A stretch of DNA of 5,395 nt from an uncultured Clostridia bacterium. Its GTDB lineage: Bacteria > Bacillota_A > Clostridia > Christensenellales > Borkfalkiaceae. Positions 4,695-5,395 of this stretch are shown here, in pieces. The notes beneath the pieces were generated by a model. The model saw only the letters and a program-made list of their open reading frames with translations, was not told the DNA's origin and searched no databases. Position numbers and translations under genes: made by a program. The DNA is taken from assembly GCA_934292955.1 (NCBI GenBank), contig CAKQXZ010000112.1, positions 1-5,395 of the forward strand. The letters run 5' to 3'. Position 1 is the stretch's first letter. Every line of letters starts with the position of its first letter.

Positions 4695-5395
4695 TTAATC
4701 TGTCATTTCAGACGAAACGGCAGTCTTGAATACGGGAATTTCTCCCGCTGTCACCTGCCATATACTTTCGTCAAGTCCGCTGTAGTTTACAGCCTTTGCG
4801 TCTTCGGTTGCGGCAACCTCAATGAACTGAGTACCGGCTTTGAACGATATGGCTGTACCTGCCGCAACGTTGCCGAGGACTCTGTCCGACTTACCTTCGT
4901 GAATTATATACACATTGGTAAGCAGCGTGTTTTTCGTATAAACGCCCCAGCCCGAAAGCGCGCCGTTATTCCAGCCGCCCGTTTTATTATAGCGGACAAC
5001 GGTATTTTTAATAGTGCCGTCGCGCATGCTGCGACCGAACAAACCGCCGCCGTTGGGGCTGTTTGCCGATACTTCGACGTATACGTTTTCGATTACATAA
5101 GAACCGTTTGCATTTACGCCGAGTACGCCTATACCGTCTACTCGCGTATCGCCTGCGGAATAATTTACGTTATCCGCAACACAATCTTCGAAAGCAACGT
5201 TTCTGATTTGCGCATTTTTGCCTACGTCGCCGAATATTCCGCCGAGAGCAAATCTGAAGCCTTTGACAGTATATCCCCTGCCGTCGAATACGCCGTGGAA
5301 ACCGAATTCGGGAGTCGTCTGCGCACCCGAATTAATGGCACCCATCGAACGAGCGGCAAATACGGTATCTTCGTCCGTGCCCGCAGCGGTTATGT
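4695..5395 (-). CDS. Beta-helix/GLUG-like repeat surface or secreted protein (5' end outside window)
   Basis: The frame is open to the window edge, so 232 C-terminal residues are visible; the Met at 5345 is internal. Seen: FHGVFDGRGYTVKGF (32-46), then repeated turns with GGIFG (51-55) followed by AQIRNVAFEDC (61-71), YVIENVYVEVS (99-109), GGGLFG (115-120) followed by GTIKNTVVRY (126-135), and TLLTNVYII (156-164). This alternation of FDGxGYT and GGxFG...IxNVxF is typical of right-handed beta-helix and GLUG-type repeats in secreted adhesins and carbohydrate-active proteins. The end has LDESIWQVTAGEIPVFK (207-223), a common last module in such proteins. The tail shows no LPxTG motif or membrane anchor, so it would be released or anchored through its unseen N-terminal part. 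It is Gly-, Asn- and Val-rich and low in Cys. Its stop is 62 bp before the cassette on the same strand. No catalytic residues can be assigned. A polysaccharide-binding or lyase role is possible; an unrelated adhesin is equally possible. Confidence 0.72.
   Translation of the reverse strand, partial: ITAAGTDEDTVFAARSMGAINSGAQTTPEFGFHGVFDGRGYTVKGFRFALGGIFGDVGKNAQIRNVAFEDCVADNVNYSAGDTRVDGIGVLGVNANGSYVIENVYVEVSANSPNGGGLFGRSMRDGTIKNTVVRYNKTGGWNNGALSGWGVYTKNTLLTNVYIIHEGKSDRVLGNVAAGTAISFKAGTQFIEVAATEDAKAVNYSGLDESIWQVTAGEIPVFKTAVSSEMTD

Overview
The window looks like a chromosomal segment from a Bacillota (Firmicutes) bacterium, most likely an uncultured, possibly gut-associated Clostridia lineage. 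This rests on strong AGG-type Shine-Dalgarno sites, a U-rich intrinsic terminator, the style of the proteins, and moderate GC. The taxon is an inference; no rRNA or other marker gene is present.

Layout. Positions 1-743 (+) hold the 3' part of a gene for an integral-membrane protein of the prolipoprotein diacylglyceryl transferase (Lgt) family that carries a C-terminal SHOCT domain. Positions 744-802 are a short non-coding stretch with two small hairpins. Positions 803-852 form a strong, nearly symmetric inverted repeat that serves as a bidirectional terminator between convergent genes. Everything from 852 to the window end lies on the minus strand. In transcription order (right to left) it comprises the 3' part of a surface or secreted beta-helix-like protein (5395-4695), a 62-bp gap with a perfect 12-bp inverted repeat, and then a tight four-gene cassette. 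The cassette holds two sugar phosphate isomerase/epimerase-like TIM-barrel proteins (4632-3781 and 3784-3011) followed by two Gfo/Idh/MocA-family NAD(P)-dependent oxidoreductases (2995-1811 and 1814-852). Within each same-fold pair the stop and start codons overlap as ATGA; the two pairs are separated by only 15 bp.

How the genes may work together. Two Gfo/Idh/MocA dehydrogenases with two TIM-barrel lyase/isomerase-type proteins match the enzyme complement of non-hydrolytic sugar or glycoside cleavage: oxidation to a 3-keto sugar, beta-elimination, hydration, and reduction back. That scheme is known from the levoglucosan pathway (LgdA/B1/B2/C) and from 3-keto-glycoside pathways of gut bacteria. 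An inositol-type (IolG/IolE/IolI-like) pathway is the main alternative. The actual substrate cannot be read from the sequence, and no transporter, kinase, regulator or glycoside hydrolase is visible. The cassette is the most interesting content of the window. The upstream beta-helix protein may be an extracellular partner or an unrelated neighbour. There is no RNA gene, CRISPR array, insertion sequence or prophage signal.
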